Source: an uncultured Ignatzschineria sp. (GTDB lineage: Bacteria; Pseudomonadota; Gammaproteobacteria; Cardiobacteriales; Wohlfahrtiimonadaceae). Taken from it: a stretch of 41,018 bases of DNA. Numbering within the stretch: the first letter of the stretch is position 1; each line of letters opens with the position of its first letter. A program made the translations under genes and the position numbers. Location of the stretch: assembly GCA_947632245.1 (NCBI GenBank), contig CANRON010000004.1, positions 1 through 41,018 of the forward strand, written 5' to 3'. The notes under the pieces are model-generated. The model saw only the letters and a list, made by a program, of their open reading frames with translations. It had not been told where the DNA came from and searched no databases. Shown here one piece after another: positions 8,563-17,477 of the stretch.

Positions 8563-9264
8563 TTAAAAGCTTGGTTTAAGATGCGATAACCAACGTTTTT
8601 CACAATATCTGAATAGCATGATTAACCCAAAGGTTAACACTAGATAAACGAGCGCTGCAATGAGAAAGGGGATAAAGGGAGAGTAGGTAATACTGTATAC
8701 CTTACGTGCCCAGCCTAATATATCAATCAAGGTAATCACAGATGCCTGCGCGGTGCCATGAAGCATAAAGATGACTTCATTGCTGTAAGCGGGGAGTGCG
8801 CGTCTGAATCCTGAAGGAAAGATGATACGTCTGAAAAGGGTATATTTACTCATGCCAAAAGCAATTCCCGCTTCAATTTCCCCTTTAGGTGTATGCTTGA
8901 GAGCGCCCTTAAATATTTCGATGGTATAAGCGCACGTATTTAATGTGAAAGCGATCAGCGCACATTTATAAGCATCCGTGAGTACATGCGTCCATAACCA
9001 GCCACTATTGCGAACGGCTTCAAATTGTCCTAAACCAAAATAGATAAGATAAATTTGGATTAAAAGTGGGGTTCCGCGAAAGAAATAACTAAAAAGCTCG
9101 ATCGGAAGACTAATGATACGATTTTTCGATAATGCGAAAATTGACAGCGGAATCGCCAGTACAAGGCCGAGTAATGAAGCGATGACTGTCAATTTAATCG
9201 TGAGCCAAATGGCGGGAAGTAGATCCGGTAATTCTGGAATAATAGCGTCAAATGCTTCTATCAT
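8563..9264 (-). CDS. Polar amino-acid ABC transporter permease (HisM/ArtM-like)
   Basis: An inner-membrane permease subunit of the HAAT (polar amino acid) ABC family, 233 residues, with about five membrane helices. The EAA loop that docks the ATPase is visible near 144-170 (EIEAGIAFGMSKYTLFRRIIFP). TPLLIQIYLIYFGL near 65-80 is typical of HisM/ArtM. Its ATG overlaps the stop of the upstream permease in an ATGA, so the two are translationally coupled and likely form a heterodimer. Substrate cannot be read from sequence; histidine, lysine/arginine/ornithine or glutamine are candidates. No ATP-binding subunit or solute-binding protein is adjacent. Confidence 0.9.
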   Translation of the reverse strand: MIEAFDAIIPELPDLLPAIWLTIKLTVIASLLGLVLAIPLSIFALSKNRIISLPIELFSYFFRGTPLLIQIYLIYFGLGQFEAVRNSGWLWTHVLTDAYKCALIAFTLNTCAYTIEIFKGALKHTPKGEIEAGIAFGMSKYTLFRRIIFPSGFRRALPAYSNEVIFMLHGTAQASVITLIDILGWARKVYSITYSPFIPFLIAALVYLVLTFGLIMLFRYCEKRWLSHLKPSF

Positions 9265-9956
9265 AAGGACACCTCGTTATTAAAGCCCGTACTATAACGG
9301 CGTTCAAGATATTTAATTATAAAGATAGAAACAGATGTTAATGCTAAAAATCCGAGCGCTGTGACCATATAGAAGTCAAAAGACATTCTCGTTGCTTTAC
9401 CGGCATTATTAGCAATAAATACCAGGTCATGTAGCCCGATGAGGGATACTAGCGCTGTTGTTTTCAGCATCACCAGCCAGTTGTTGCTAAGGCCAGGTAG
9501 TGCAAAACGCATCGCTTGTGGGAAAATGACACGGCGATAAAAACGAATCTTCGGCATGCCAAGTGCGATACAGGATTCAAATTGTCCCTTTGGAACAGCG
9601 ATTAATGCACCTCTAAATGTCTCTGAAATAAATGCCCCAAAAATAAGACCAATTGTAATGACACCGGACACAAATGGGTTTAAAAAGATAATATTGAGAC
9701 CGACTGCTTCCGTGAGGAAATTCATAAGTTCTTGCAAGCCATAAAACAGCAGGAATATCAATACAATATCTGGGATTCCGCGTATGAGCGTTGTGTACGT
9801 TTTTGATAAAAAACGTAATGTTCTATGTTTACTAAAAGAGAGTAATGCAGAACCCAACCCTAAAGCTGCGGCTATAAAAAACGAGAAAAGCCCCAGGGTG
9901 ATCGTAATGAAAAACCCCTCTAAAAGTGAGGGGCCGTATTTGATTATCTCACTCAA
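9261..9956 (-). CDS. Polar amino-acid ABC transporter permease (HisQ/ArtQ-like)
   Basis: Partner permease of the HisM-like subunit, 231 residues, with about five membrane helices and an EAA loop (QFESCIALGMPKIRFYRRVIFPQAMRFALP). The TTLIRGIPDIVLIFLLFYG segment is typical of HisQ. The start appears to be TTG at 9954-9956, two bases after the glnS stop. Its ribosome site GGAG lies in the last codons of glnS, so translation is coupled to glnS. The rare start and embedded site suggest deliberately low or coupled expression. Confidence 0.9.
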   Translation of the reverse strand: MSEIIKYGPSLLEGFFITITLGLFSFFIAAALGLGSALLSFSKHRTLRFLSKTYTTLIRGIPDIVLIFLLFYGLQELMNFLTEAVGLNIIFLNPFVSGVITIGLIFGAFISETFRGALIAVPKGQFESCIALGMPKIRFYRRVIFPQAMRFALPGLSNNWLVMLKTTALVSLIGLHDLVFIANNAGKATRMSFDFYMVTALGFLALTSVSIFIIKYLERRYSTGFNNEVSL

Positions 9957-9958
9957 AC

Positions 9959-11605
9959 TTATTCTCCAAAGCTATCTTTTAGCTCGACGGTTCTGTTAAA
10001 GACCAGTCCGTCTGATTTTGAGTCGCGTGCATAGTAGCCAATTCTTTCAAATTGGTATGCTTGTTCTACCGGAGCATCTGCAAGAGAAGGCTCGCCTTTC
10101 CCATTTACAACGGCTAAAGAGTCATGATTGACATATTCAATGAGCTCACCGGGTAGAGCGCTTGGGTTTTTTTCCGCAAAGAGTGTGCCGTAGTTGTGAA
10201 CCGTAATATCAATGGCATCTTTAGCAGATACCCATTGAATAACGCCACGTGCTTTAACACCTTCTACATTTTTACCAAGAGATCCCGGCACGATTTCCGC
10301 AATAATTTCTGTAATTTCGCCATTATTATCTGTAATCATTTCCGTTGCTTTAATAATGTAAGCCCCGCGTAGACGCACATATCCATCTAAAACAAGACGT
10401 TTATAATGTTTGTTGGCAGATTCTTGGAAGTCTGCTCTATCAATATACAGCGTATTGCTGAAGTTGACTTTGCGTGTGCCGCGATCTGCTTGTTGCGGGT
10501 GATTCGCGATATCTAAAAGTTCATCATTAGGAAGATTGGTGAGCGTCACTTTTAACGGATCAAGTACAGCCATGCGGCGGTCTGCTTGATCATTTAGCAC
10601 ATCGCGCATTGATTGGCTGAGCTGTTGATATTCAATTAAGTTTTCAGATTTCGTCACGCCAATACGCTCACAGAAGAGTCTTAATGCTTCAGGCGGACAG
10701 CCACGGCGACGTAACCCGGAGATTGTTGGCATGCGTGGATCATTCCAGCCATCTACAAAGCCGGAAGTCACGAGTTGTGTCAAAAGACGTTTAGACATGA
10801 CTGCATATTCAATGTTAAGGCGAGAAAACTCATACTGATGCGGCGCATGTGGCTGATCTGTATTTTCTACGCACCAATCGTAAAGCGGGCGGTGGTCTTC
10901 AAATTCTAATGAACATAAAGAGTGGGTAATCCCTTCAAATGAATCACTGAGCGCATGCGCAAAGTCATACATAGGATAGATACACCACTCATCGCCTGTT
11001 TGATGATGGGTTTCATGACGAATGCGATAAAGAGCAGGATCACGAAGATTCATGTTCGGCGCACTCATATCAATTTTAGCGCGTAGAATTTTCTCACCAT
11101 CTTTGAACTCACCTGCACGCATGCGGGCAAACAGATCTAAGTTCTCTTCGATAGAGCGCTCACGGTAGGGAGAATTAACCCCTGCTTGTGTCAGCGTACC
11201 CCGCATTTCACGAATCTCTTCAGCTGTGCTGTCATCAACGTAAGCTAAACCTTTATTAATAAGGTAAACGGCTGCATCGTAGAACTTTTCAAAGTAATCA
11301 GAGGCATAGAAAAGATCATCCCATTTGAAGCCTAACCATTCAACATCTTGTTTGATGGCATCAACGAATTCGATCTCTTCTTTCGTAGGATTGGTATCGT
11401 CAAAACGCAAGTTACAACGACCGCCGTAATCGCTTGCAATACCAAAGTTTAAGCAGATGGATTTTGCATGACCGATATGAAGATAGCCATTAGGCTCCGG
11501 CGGGAAGCGTGTATGAATATCAGAGGGACTCTGGTATTTTCCGCTCTCTAAATCTTTATCAATAATTTGACGGATAAAGTTAGTGCGAACAATATTTTCA
11601 GACAT
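9959..11605 (-). CDS. glnS: Glutaminyl-tRNA synthetase
   Basis: A class I aminoacyl-tRNA synthetase that charges tRNA-Gln; 548 residues (E. coli GlnS about 554). The class I HIGH motif is His43-Ile-Gly-His46 within PPEPNGYLHIGHAK, and the KMSKS-equivalent is VMSKR near 271-275. The C-terminal half contains the two beta-barrel anticodon-binding domains, ending in FNRTVELKDSFGE. An AAGG-type ribosome site precedes the ATG. It is the first gene of an apparent operon with the two ABC permeases. Presence of GlnS means this organism can charge tRNA-Gln directly, as gammaproteobacteria do. Confidence 0.98.
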   Translation of the reverse strand: MSENIVRTNFIRQIIDKDLESGKYQSPSDIHTRFPPEPNGYLHIGHAKSICLNFGIASDYGGRCNLRFDDTNPTKEEIEFVDAIKQDVEWLGFKWDDLFYASDYFEKFYDAAVYLINKGLAYVDDSTAEEIREMRGTLTQAGVNSPYRERSIEENLDLFARMRAGEFKDGEKILRAKIDMSAPNMNLRDPALYRIRHETHHQTGDEWCIYPMYDFAHALSDSFEGITHSLCSLEFEDHRPLYDWCVENTDQPHAPHQYEFSRLNIEYAVMSKRLLTQLVTSGFVDGWNDPRMPTISGLRRRGCPPEALRLFCERIGVTKSENLIEYQQLSQSMRDVLNDQADRRMAVLDPLKVTLTNLPNDELLDIANHPQQADRGTRKVNFSNTLYIDRADFQESANKHYKRLVLDGYVRLRGAYIIKATEMITDNNGEITEIIAEIVPGSLGKNVEGVKARGVIQWVSAKDAIDITVHNYGTLFAEKNPSALPGELIEYVNHDSLAVVNGKGEPSLADAPVEQAYQFERIGYYARDSKSDGLVFNRTVELKDSFGE

Positions 11606-11695
11606 AATTCTAATGGCCTTTAATTTCTAAATAATAGTGAAGTAAATAGTTAGGATAGTAGCATAAATACGGGGATATTTCGATTTTAAAAACGC

Positions 11696-12667
11696 TTATT
11701 CCTTATGCGTATTTTGGGGCGTTTTGAGAAGCGTATGACGAATTTGATCGATATTGTGTTTAAAGAGATCAATATAAGTATTTGCAGGAGCGCCGTTCGT
11801 TAATGCATCAGAGTATAAGACTCCACCATCTTCTAAATGTAGATCCTTTGAGAGTGTTTTAATAAAACGAGAAGGGGCAATATTTTCACTAAATATTGCT
11901 TGGATATTCTCTTTTTTGATCAGACTGTAGAGTTCAGACATTTTTTTTGCAGAAGGTTCAGCCAGCGGGTTAATATCTGAAATAGCCACAAAATGAAGAT
12001 TATAAGCTTGTGCTAGATAACCAAAGCTATTATGTAAAACCATCAGTCTCGCTTCTGTATCAATGCCCTTAAGAGCCGTTTTAGCATATTCATTGAGTGC
12101 TTCAAGAGATTGTTTATATTTTTCGAAGTTATTATCAAAGTAGGGCGCACTCTCAGGGGCTGCGAGCGATAGGCCTTCTGTAATGTTTTTAGTCATCACA
12201 ATGGCATTGAGCGGGCTTTGCCAAATATGAGGGTCGAACTCACCATGATCATGGCTATGTTCTTCATGCCCCTCATGCCCCTCATGCTCATCATGTCCAT
12301 CATGATTGTCATGGTGATGCGCATCGCCGTTAAATGTAATTAACGGTACATTTAAGCTCGCTTGAATAATGATGCCCTCATATTCATTTGCATCTAGTAT
12401 TTTCTGCAGCCAATTATCAAATCCGAGGCCATTGAGTACGACCACATCTGAGTTTTTTATTTTAATAATATCTTTTGGGGTTGGCTCAAAGCTATGTGCT
12501 TCTTGGTCTGGGCCAATAATGGATTCGATGCTTACTTTATCTTGCCCAATATTTTCTGTCATATCCTCTAAAATAGAGAAGCTGGTGATCACTTTAAGGG
12601 GCGCTGAAAAGCTCATAGATAAAGGGAGTAGAAGCACAGCAATAATGCTCAGTAGGCGTTTTTTCAT
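11696..12667 (-). CDS. znuA: Zinc ABC transporter substrate-binding protein (ZnuA-like)
   Basis: A periplasmic cluster A-I metal-binding protein that delivers zinc (possibly manganese) to an ABC importer; 323 residues. A signal peptide covers about 1-22. Ligand candidates are His58 (EAHSFEP), His147 (DPHIW), a His near 212 (VLHNSFGY) and an Asp near 288 (LYSDAL). Between the first two lies a disordered loop, about 117-141, with 11 histidines among acidic residues; such loops are typical of zinc rather than manganese receptors. The ZnuB permease and ZnuC ATPase are not in the window. The upstream intergenic region holds inverted repeats that could be operators, but I could not match a Zur box confidently. 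Confidence 0.93.
   Translation of the reverse strand: MKKRLLSIIAVLLLPLSMSFSAPLKVITSFSILEDMTENIGQDKVSIESIIGPDQEAHSFEPTPKDIIKIKNSDVVVLNGLGFDNWLQKILDANEYEGIIIQASLNVPLITFNGDAHHHDNHDGHDEHEGHEGHEEHSHDHGEFDPHIWQSPLNAIVMTKNITEGLSLAAPESAPYFDNNFEKYKQSLEALNEYAKTALKGIDTEARLMVLHNSFGYLAQAYNLHFVAISDINPLAEPSAKKMSELYSLIKKENIQAIFSENIAPSRFIKTLSKDLHLEDGGVLYSDALTNGAPANTYIDLFKHNIDQIRHTLLKTPQNTHKE
12265..12318 (-). repeat. 9-bp tandem repeat encoding the ZnuA histidine loop
   Basis: Six CATG-starting units recur every 9 bases (12265, 12274, 12283, 12292, 12301, 12310); the first two full units are identical (CATGCCCCT). They encode the His-x-x array of ZnuA. The exact copies suggest recent unit duplication, so loop length is likely to vary between strains. 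Confidence 0.8.
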
Positions 12668-12928
12668 AATCTTAATATCCTCTATAAAAACAGTGAGTTT
12701 TTTATGGATCAGCTCTTTTTCTCACGATCTTTCATAATAACGTGTTCTGTATCGAAAGCGTTACTTTTTTAATGACCTTTCTGGTAAATATTCGCATTTA
12801 GGTTACTTTTGTCTTAATTTAAAATTAAACATGTATGTTTAATATTATCGTGATATGTTATCAGTGATAAGCTTTTTGAAATGATGAGAAAGGTATTTCT
12901 TATTGATATTGATGGAGAGGGATGGCAA
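12668..12928. promoter_or_regulatory. Divergent control region between znuA and the MetQ-like gene
   Basis: Two palindromes stand out. Arms ATTAAACAT and ATGTTTAAT (12824-12832, 12835-12843) flank GT. TTATCA-G-TGATAA lies at 12858-12870. Both lie upstream of the plus-strand lipoprotein start and could be operators for either gene. They do not match the MetJ box or a SAM riboswitch that I know, and the Zur consensus is not clearly met. Confidence 0.4.
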
Positions 12929-13747
12929 ATGAAAAGGTTTACGACTAAATTACTATTCACACTGATTATAGTGATGGGATTAACGGGGTGCTTCTCATCA
13001 AAAAATGAGAATGAAATTATCATGGGATCATCGCCAGGTCCTTATAATGAACTGTTTGATGCCGCTATTGTGCCGATTTTAGAATCAAAAGGGTATACCG
13101 TTAAAAGTATTAATTTCTCGGCATTAATGGAGGCGAATATTGCCATGACGGAAGAATCTGTCGATGTCGTAGTATCTCAACATGCGGGATATATGAAGGT
13201 CTTTAATGCGCAGAGAGGGACTGACTTAGTTGCTGTGACGATGATTCCGACAGTACCCGCAGGAATATTTTCCAATAAATATAAAGGCCTTGAAGAGATT
13301 AAAGCAGGGATGACCATTTTAATCCCACAAGATGCATCGAATGCGGCGCGCGCGTATGGATTATTGGAAAAAGCAGGTTGGATTTCACTCAAAAAGGATA
13401 TTAACCCTATGGAAGCAGGTAAAAATGATATTGAGCGCAATCCTTACCAACTTAAAATCCAAGAAATAGATTCTAATTTAATCCCTCGTGTATTAGATGA
13501 TACTGATTATGCGGTTATTCCAGGCAGTATTGTTTGGCTAGGTCAATTAGATCCGGCAAAGGTATTGCTCCAAGAGACATTATTACCAGATCTTTATCTG
13601 CAAGTAGTCTTGCTCGGTAAGAATCAGAATACGGAGTGGGCGCAAGCAATTGTTGATGCCTATAATTCCCCTGAATTTAAAGCGTATATGGATGCGCATA
13701 ATGAGAATAATTATTGGATTCTACCGCCGGCATTAGACGCGATTTAA
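12929..13747 (+). CDS. MetQ/NlpA-family substrate-binding lipoprotein
   Basis: A solute-binding lipoprotein of the NlpA/MetQ family (methionine or related amino-acid uptake), 272 residues from this start. The signal peptide ends in the lipobox Leu-Thr-Gly-Cys (Cys21), followed by the mature IIMGSSPGPYNELF opening, and NNYWILPPAL at the end. I chose ATG 12929 because it follows GAGAGGGATGG and starts directly with the signal peptide; an in-frame ATG at 12881 would add 16 residues that spoil it. MetN and MetI are not adjacent, so the partner transporter is elsewhere or the protein has another role. Ligand identity cannot be read. Confidence 0.9.
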   Translation: MKRFTTKLLFTLIIVMGLTGCFSSKNENEIIMGSSPGPYNELFDAAIVPILESKGYTVKSINFSALMEANIAMTEESVDVVVSQHAGYMKVFNAQRGTDLVAVTMIPTVPAGIFSNKYKGLEEIKAGMTILIPQDASNAARAYGLLEKAGWISLKKDINPMEAGKNDIERNPYQLKIQEIDSNLIPRVLDDTDYAVIPGSIVWLGQLDPAKVLLQETLLPDLYLQVVLLGKNQNTEWAQAIVDAYNSPEFKAYMDAHNENNYWILPPALDAI

Positions 13748-13830
13748 TAGCATAAAATATTCGCTTGTATCAGGCATTTGCAGTCAATACAAGGTCAATC
13801 GAATTTTCTTAGCAACCTATCTAGAGCGCT

Positions 13831-13866
13831 TAAAAGGTTCACGGTTATTGTAAGGTGAACCTTTTA
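13831..13866. terminator. Convergent terminator between the MetQ-like gene and tilS
   Basis: A 12-base-pair perfect stem (13831-13842 with 13855-13866, core AAAAGGTTCAC) has a 12-base loop. Its A/T-rich outer arms supply modest U tracts on both strands, which suits the converging genes on each side. Confidence 0.75.
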
Positions 13867-13928
13867 TGATTTTGATAGTCACGACAATCAACGACAATAG
13901 ATATTATAATCACGCGGTACCAACACCC

Positions 13929-15260
13929 TTAGGATCGTGGGTATATCGATGGGCTTAAGCCTTTTTCTTGTAGGAAAGGTGCTAATGATTTTGCAAAACC
14001 GAAGTGATTGATCCAGAGTATTTCATCTGTTTGTCTATTTTTAAGCATCCAACATTGATCTCTTTCCCATTGAGGGAGATTGATCTCTTGCAATAGTTTT
14101 CGTAATAATTGGCTCTTATCACGATGAAGCGGCTGGAATCGTTCACCGCCTTGGCGCTGAGTGAGGATGAGATCGTCAGGATCAAACTGTGCCCAGAATT
14201 TTTCGGCGGGCGCATTATTGGCATTGATGAAGTGAAGCTCAGCATCTGTAGGTAGCGTCTCTATTTTACGAAGATATAAATGCTCTTGGAAATAAAAAAC
14301 ACCGAAATCTTCCATTTTAAAGATCGTTTGATGCGTCGGAATTTCTTGAAGAAATACACGCGTAAATTCCCGCATCTGTTTTTGGCTAAAGATAAGATTG
14401 TAGGGCCGAATCCAGTTTTGTAAAAGATTTTTTTGTCTTGCCGGTGAGAGGGATACAAGGCTTGGGAGATGTAGGCATGATGCCGCATCATTGCCACGCC
14501 GAAAAGGATTATCTCGGCTGACTTTCTTGAGATCTTCTAATGCCAATTCAGTGAGAAGATCATCGGCTTCTTGCATAAACTGAGTGACTTGATAAAAGGC
14601 AGCTTCATATTTCGGAAACTCCTTTTCCATCACTTTAAAGAGATTATTTCGAATAATATTTCGCTCCATATCATCCGCTTCATGATTGGTATAATCCTCT
14701 AGCCATGGGAGATTCAGGTGCGTTGCTGTTTCATATAAGGTCTGTTTTGAAATCGATAAAAAAGGTCTAAAAAGCTCGATCGCATAAGGGCCAAATTCCA
14801 CGGTGTTAAAATCACGCATAGCGCCTAATCCCCTGGTTCCTGCGCTTCTAAGTAGACGCTGCATCAGTGTTTCTGCTTGGTCTGATCGGTGATGACCGAC
14901 ACATAATAGGGAGTTGGGTTTCATTGTTTCCCCAAATTTGAGATAACGCATCTCTCTACCCGCAGCTTCCAGCCCTTTGGGGTCATGGTCTGCAAAGTAC
15001 GCTTCATAGTGATAATGCGTAAAGCCATAAGCTTCCGCACGTTTTCGTGCAAAATTAGCCCAAAGATGAGAGTAATCTCCATGCCAATTGTGATTAACAT
15101 GGATGGTATAGATGGGGGGAAGTTCTGATTTGAAACTATAGAGCCAGTGGAGGAGTGTATTAGAATCAACACCGGCGCTGAGAGCGACATACAGGGCATC
15201 TTTAGATTGAAGTGTTGTTTTATAGCGATTGAATATTTCGAAATACCACGCAGGTAGCAT
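13929..15260 (-). CDS. tilS: tRNA(Ile)-lysidine synthetase TilS
   Basis: TilS attaches lysine to cytidine 34 of tRNA-Ile(CAU), changing it to read AUA; it is essential. Its 443 residues fit the long gammaproteobacterial form. The N-terminal PP-loop nucleotidase reads Ser28-Ala-Gly-Val-Asp-Ser33, where most family members have SGGxDS. It also shows GHHRSDQAETLMQRLLRSAGTRGLGAM near 120-146 and RNIIRNNLF near 197. The C-terminal tRNA-binding domain includes QRQGGERF. A GGGAG ribosome site lies 10 bases before the ATG. The Gly-to-Ala change in the PP loop is unusual but conservative. Downstream of tamA on the same strand. Confidence 0.95.
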   Translation of the reverse strand: MLPAWYFEIFNRYKTTLQSKDALYVALSAGVDSNTLLHWLYSFKSELPPIYTIHVNHNWHGDYSHLWANFARKRAEAYGFTHYHYEAYFADHDPKGLEAAGREMRYLKFGETMKPNSLLCVGHHRSDQAETLMQRLLRSAGTRGLGAMRDFNTVEFGPYAIELFRPFLSISKQTLYETATHLNLPWLEDYTNHEADDMERNIIRNNLFKVMEKEFPKYEAAFYQVTQFMQEADDLLTELALEDLKKVSRDNPFRRGNDAASCLHLPSLVSLSPARQKNLLQNWIRPYNLIFSQKQMREFTRVFLQEIPTHQTIFKMEDFGVFYFQEHLYLRKIETLPTDAELHFINANNAPAEKFWAQFDPDDLILTQRQGGERFQPLHRDKSQLLRKLLQEINLPQWERDQCWMLKNRQTDEILWINHFGFAKSLAPFLQEKGLSPSIYPRS

Positions 15261-15419
15261 AGTTTTAAATCTCCCAATGAATCATAAGTAATAATGGTTT
15301 ATTGAAGTTGGCTTTTTAAGTCGTATCTATAGCTAATCGGGTATTAAGTGGTGAAGTAGCGTAGAGGATTATCGTGACTTATCAAATGCAGGCATCAATT
15401 ACGGAAGGAAATCGATAGA

Positions 15420-17204
15420 TTACAAGTCTGTACCAATATTAAGATGAAGCTTGACCGTTTCGCCAAACTCTTTATCAAACCCATGGGCAAGATCGAGCTT
15501 GACGGTACCAATCGGGGAATACCAGCGGATACCAGCCCCCGCGCCATATTTTAAATTCGCCTTATCATTGAATGCATCTCCGGCATCTACAAAGCCGACG
15601 ATTGCAAAACTCGGCGTAATTTTGTGCTCATATTCGGCACTGATGATCACGAGCTTCTTACCGCCGTAGATATCGCCGTTATACCCTTTTTCCCCAATAC
15701 CATCATATTTGTATCCGCGAACAGTATTATCTCCTCCCGTATAAAATCGTAGGCTAGGGGGGAGTTTGCGAAGATCTTTATCTCGAATTTTTGTGTAGCC
15801 AAGTCCGCCACGAATGACGAAGCGGTTATTTTCGCTAATAGGAAGGTAAGTGTGAAGAATGAGGCTTGCCTGTAAAAAGCTAATATCCGCTAATACATTT
15901 TTAATCGATCCGCGCAGCTTTCCTTCGGCTTTAAAGCCGAATTTATCGAAAGGTATTTGCGGTGCTGTTTTCCATTCGCCATAAATAGTGGGGACAAGTA
16001 AGCTACTGGTCTGTTTTTCCCCGGTGACATCTCTAAAGCGGTCATATTGATAGTGAAGAGAATAGCCATAGCTATATTGTTCCCGTATTCGCTCTTTAGA
16101 GGTTCCAACTAAATAGGTTGTATAGTCTTTCGTTGAGGTATTTTCAAAATCGTAATTGAAATAAATATTATATTTATCTTGAGTCGGATCGGTGCCAGGA
16201 ATCTGGTAGTTAATCGTGGCATCCCGTTTTTTTTGAGCCCATAAAATACTAGTATTCAGTTTATGGCCATATCGATTAATGTAATGCCAGTTTAAGCCCG
16301 CCATTGCTTTTAAACCAATATCTGTAGAATACCCCACCCCTAGTGTGAGCGTTCTCTGTTTGCGAGGACGCAGATATATATCAAGCGGTACTTCTTTAGT
16401 CTTATAATCAATCTTAGGGACAATCACAACATCCTCAAAATATCCCGCTTCATTAAAGGTGGATTGAAGTTCAATCAGTTTGTTGTCACTATAATCGCTA
16501 TGTTCTCGCATGTTCAGTAAGAAGCGATCAAGAAACTCATCAGAAAAATAGGATTGATTAAATATTGCAGCCCCAAAAAGATAGCGTTGCTTAAGTGTCA
16601 TTTCGAGATCAACGGTTGCTTGATAAGTTACGAGATTCACTATTAATTCATGATGTGGGAAAAAGGCATCAAAGTAGCCGAGTTCCGCCGCTTTTTCAGA
16701 TAGCTTTGATTTAGTTGATTCATATTGAGTATGATTCAAGGGCTCGCCCACCTTCATCTTGGTCGAGGTGAGAATTTTCTTGAAGGCCTGGTATTCTTTT
16801 TTGGAATTTTGCGTGTGGCGATCTTTAACGGCTTCTAAATCTGTAATCCCTAGGTGGAGTGTTTCAATAGGAATGCGAGGGCCTGGTGTCACGTTATAAG
16901 TGGCTGTGACGCGATCATTTTTATAAATAAGATCACTTTTGATTTTTACGCGATAATATCCAAAGGGTTCAAGCGCTTGGGTGATTTCTTTGATTCCCTC
17001 TTCATATAGCCATTGAATCCGCAGATCTGAAGGGGCTTCTTTCTCATTTAATGCATAAATTTCCGTGGCATTTTGCGCGTTTTCTAGCGCTTTTTTATTC
17101 TCAATTCCGACTATTTCCACATGCATTAATTTTTCAGCAAAACTGAATGGCATCAGTAGTGCGAAAGCTAGGATGGTGAGCAATAGTTGATTGAATTTTT
17201 TCAT
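15420..17204 (-). CDS. tamA: TamA-like outer-membrane assembly protein
   Basis: An Omp85-superfamily protein of 594 residues that inserts autotransporters and other proteins into the outer membrane. It has a signal peptide at about 1-24, three POTRA-like domains to about 270, and a 16-strand beta barrel behind. The barrel carries the family motif RFYTGGDNTVRGY (near 480) and ends in the TamA-style LNIGTDL. I chose ATG 17204 (MKKFNQLL), the natural signal-peptide start; a GTG at 17213 would add three residues. The usual partner tamB does not follow: the next gene is tilS. No good Shine-Dalgarno site is visible. Confidence 0.93.
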   Translation of the reverse strand: MKKFNQLLLTILAFALLMPFSFAEKLMHVEIVGIENKKALENAQNATEIYALNEKEAPSDLRIQWLYEEGIKEITQALEPFGYYRVKIKSDLIYKNDRVTATYNVTPGPRIPIETLHLGITDLEAVKDRHTQNSKKEYQAFKKILTSTKMKVGEPLNHTQYESTKSKLSEKAAELGYFDAFFPHHELIVNLVTYQATVDLEMTLKQRYLFGAAIFNQSYFSDEFLDRFLLNMREHSDYSDNKLIELQSTFNEAGYFEDVVIVPKIDYKTKEVPLDIYLRPRKQRTLTLGVGYSTDIGLKAMAGLNWHYINRYGHKLNTSILWAQKKRDATINYQIPGTDPTQDKYNIYFNYDFENTSTKDYTTYLVGTSKERIREQYSYGYSLHYQYDRFRDVTGEKQTSSLLVPTIYGEWKTAPQIPFDKFGFKAEGKLRGSIKNVLADISFLQASLILHTYLPISENNRFVIRGGLGYTKIRDKDLRKLPPSLRFYTGGDNTVRGYKYDGIGEKGYNGDIYGGKKLVIISAEYEHKITPSFAIVGFVDAGDAFNDKANLKYGAGAGIRWYSPIGTVKLDLAHGFDKEFGETVKLHLNIGTDL

Positions 17205-17381
17205 AAATATCACGGCTAATCTTATTAACAGTGGAATCCTTTTTGTTATGCCAGATGAATCAATGAGGCCTGACTCAGTATTGTCTTAGAATTATAAGGG
17301 AGTTACTTCTAAACTACCAATCATTTATCGATTTGAGAACTACAAGTATAGCGTGATATATGCGTGATATGTTTGTAAAAT

Positions 17382-17422
17382 AAATAACCTTACAAACTAT
17401 AAAAGATTTGTAAGGTTATTTT
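17382..17422. terminator. Terminator downstream of lysC
   Basis: A 15-base-pair perfect stem (17382-17396 with 17407-17421, core AATAACCTTACAAA) lies 57 bases past the lysC stop on the minus strand, between lysC and tamA. It has a T run on the plus side and a weaker one on the minus side. Confidence 0.85.
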
Positions 17423-17477
17423 AAATAAAGAGTGTTAACAATGATTGTAGTTGAACTATCGTATCAATCGCACCTGA

